Below, one piece after another: positions 4,711 to 5,490 of a DNA stretch of 5,490 nucleotides. The stretch is from contig DQYM01000100.1 of assembly GCA_011040545.1 (NCBI GenBank), positions 1 to 5,490 of the forward strand, given 5' to 3'. Source of the DNA: Candidatus Bathyarchaeota archaeon (GTDB taxonomy: Archaea; Thermoproteota; Bathyarchaeia; EX4484-135). A model generated the notes under the pieces. It saw only the letters and a list, made by a program, of their open reading frames with translations, made no database searches and was not told the DNA's origin. Within the stretch, counting starts at the first letter, position 1. Each line of letters starts with the position of its first letter. The translations under genes and the position numbers were made by a program.

Positions 4711-5490
4711 CTAGCCGTACCGCTCGTAGAGCTCCTTCCTATGGGCCTCAAGCATCTCTATGGGCTTGCCTGCGAACTCAGCAGCAGTTATGACCCTTGC
4801 CCCCAGCTCCCTAGCGACCTCATATACTGGCCCTATGCGCTCCCTGTACTTCAGGTCCCTTAGGAAGTGGTGATCGGCTACGAGCGTTCTAACACCAGCC
4901 CTAAGCATCTTTATCATGTTCTGCACAGAAGCCTCAAGGCTCCTAGCTGAGTACCTAAAGCCAAGCATGTAGGTCATGGGGCCATCTAGGAAGACGACCT
5001 CAGGTGCCTCTGAGAGCACGAACTCAACTTGGTCATCTAGGGATGGCCCCTCTACATCAGATGTAAATAGGAACTTCTCCCCTCCACATTCCACGCATAC
5101 CTCTATCACGTAGCCAAGCCTTGGGTTAGTCCCATGGTAAACTGCCTTTGAGAACTTAATCCTAGTCTTGCCAAACGTGAACTCACGACCATCTGCTATC
5201 TCAAGTCGGCTTGGGAAGCCCTCTAGGGCGCTTAGGAAGTAGGCAGCACGCCCCCTCTGGGAGCGGTTTATGTTCTCAGTTGGATGCTTTACCAGGGCTA
5301 CCTTCCCCTTAAATATCTCAGGCTCATCTGGCATGTGGTGGTCGTAGTGGTAGTGCGTTACTATAAGCACATCTGCTTCCCCAGCTGCTTCTACTATGGC
5401 ATCGTGGTGCTCCTCAAGCCTCTCAAGCTCAATTGGATGTGGCGGTAGGCCATACCTACGTGGGGCTAGGGCTACGCCAGGATCTATTAA
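4711..5490 (-). CDS. UPF0282 family metallo-beta-lactamase-fold protein (5' partial)
   Basis: The frame stays open to the right window edge, so the gene starts outside. The GTG at 5370 falls inside the conserved core and is not the start. The visible 259 residues begin LIDPGVALAPRRYGLPPHP, the hallmark block of the archaeal UPF0282 family. The metal-binding motif H46-Y-H48-Y-D50-H51-H52 follows, with further likely ligands at H119 (in YHGTN), D145 (in TSDVEGP) and H207/H208 (in ADHHFLRD). The fold is that of zinc/iron-dependent hydrolases, including RNA-processing enzymes, but the family's substrate is unknown. About 25-30 N-terminal residues are probably missing, judged from usual members. 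The C-terminus is intact, ending ERYG with a TAG stop. It is soluble, with no signal or membrane span seen. The gene is separated from the kinase by 58 bases containing a terminator and a promoter, so they are probably separate units. Confidence 0.88.
   Translation of the reverse strand, partial: LIDPGVALAPRRYGLPPHPIELERLEEHHDAIVEAAGEADVLIVTHYHYDHHMPDEPEIFKGKVALVKHPTENINRSQRGRAAYFLSALEGFPSRLEIADGREFTFGKTRIKFSKAVYHGTNPRLGYVIEVCVECGGEKFLFTSDVEGPSLDDQVEFVLSEAPEVVFLDGPMTYMLGFRYSARSLEASVQNMIKMLRAGVRTLVADHHFLRDLKYRERIGPVYEVARELGARVITAAEFAGKPIEMLEAHRKELYERYG

Noticed and set aside
5368..5370. GTG as the start of the UPF0282 gene
   Set aside because: The 40 codons upstream in frame to the window edge carry the conserved LIDPG and YGLPPHP blocks of the family.
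1..5490. tRNA, rRNA, insertion sequence, integrase or toxin-antitoxin genes
   Set aside because: Genes fill almost the whole window and all gaps are under 70 bases; none holds a cloverleaf, terminal repeats or small paired genes.

Overview
The window looks like chromosomal DNA from a hyperthermophilic archaeon, most likely of the TACK/Thermoproteota type. This rests on three things: codon use rich in AGG, ATA and CTA; GTG and TTG start codons with GGTGGT-type ribosome sites and an archaeal TATA-like box; and families that are typically or exclusively archaeal (UPF0282, archaeal polyprenol kinase). I cannot name the genus, and a lineage near Asgard or Korarchaeota is not excluded. There is no sign of plasmid, virus, insertion sequence, CRISPR or stable RNA genes.

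Layout. Plus strand, left to right: (1) a radical SAM protein with a C-terminal helix-hairpin-helix, of the putative DNA modification/repair type, cut by the left window edge (1-987); (2) after only 23 bases, a 611-residue secreted/membrane protein (1011-2846); (3) a 63-residue 2[4Fe-4S] ferredoxin (2915-3106). Minus strand, converging on the ferredoxin: (4) UPF0282 metallo-beta-lactamase-fold protein, cut by the right window edge (4711-5490); (5) a dolichol/polyprenol kinase family membrane protein (3918-4652); (6) a membrane-anchored, outward-facing phospholipase D-like protein on a tyrosine-rich coiled-coil stalk (3164-3877). All gaps between genes are under 70 bases.

The most notable gene is the 611-residue protein. 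Its architecture is a signal peptide, a roughly 410-residue outer beta-rich region in two parts with many N-glycosylation sequons, one membrane span near residue 436-460, and a roughly 150-residue cytosolic charged coiled coil. This reproduces eukaryotic ribophorin I (OST1), a non-catalytic subunit of oligosaccharyltransferase, almost segment for segment and in total length. Local sequence patterns also agree. If that is correct, the window holds an archaeal ribophorin I homologue about 1.1 kb from a polyprenol kinase that could make the lipid phosphate carrier for N-glycosylation. A third nearby protein, the PLD-like one, carries five sequons and would be a natural substrate. The functional link is inference; the genes are on opposite strands and are not one operon.

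The remaining genes look like unrelated housekeeping neighbours: a DNA-associated radical SAM enzyme, an electron carrier and a conserved archaeal metallohydrolase. Small regulatory structures visible between genes are a hairpin plus T-tract after the UPF0282 gene, a TATA box placed for near-leaderless transcription of the polyprenol kinase, a hairpin after the ferredoxin gene, and matching GGTGGT ribosome sites before the ferredoxin and PLD-like genes.
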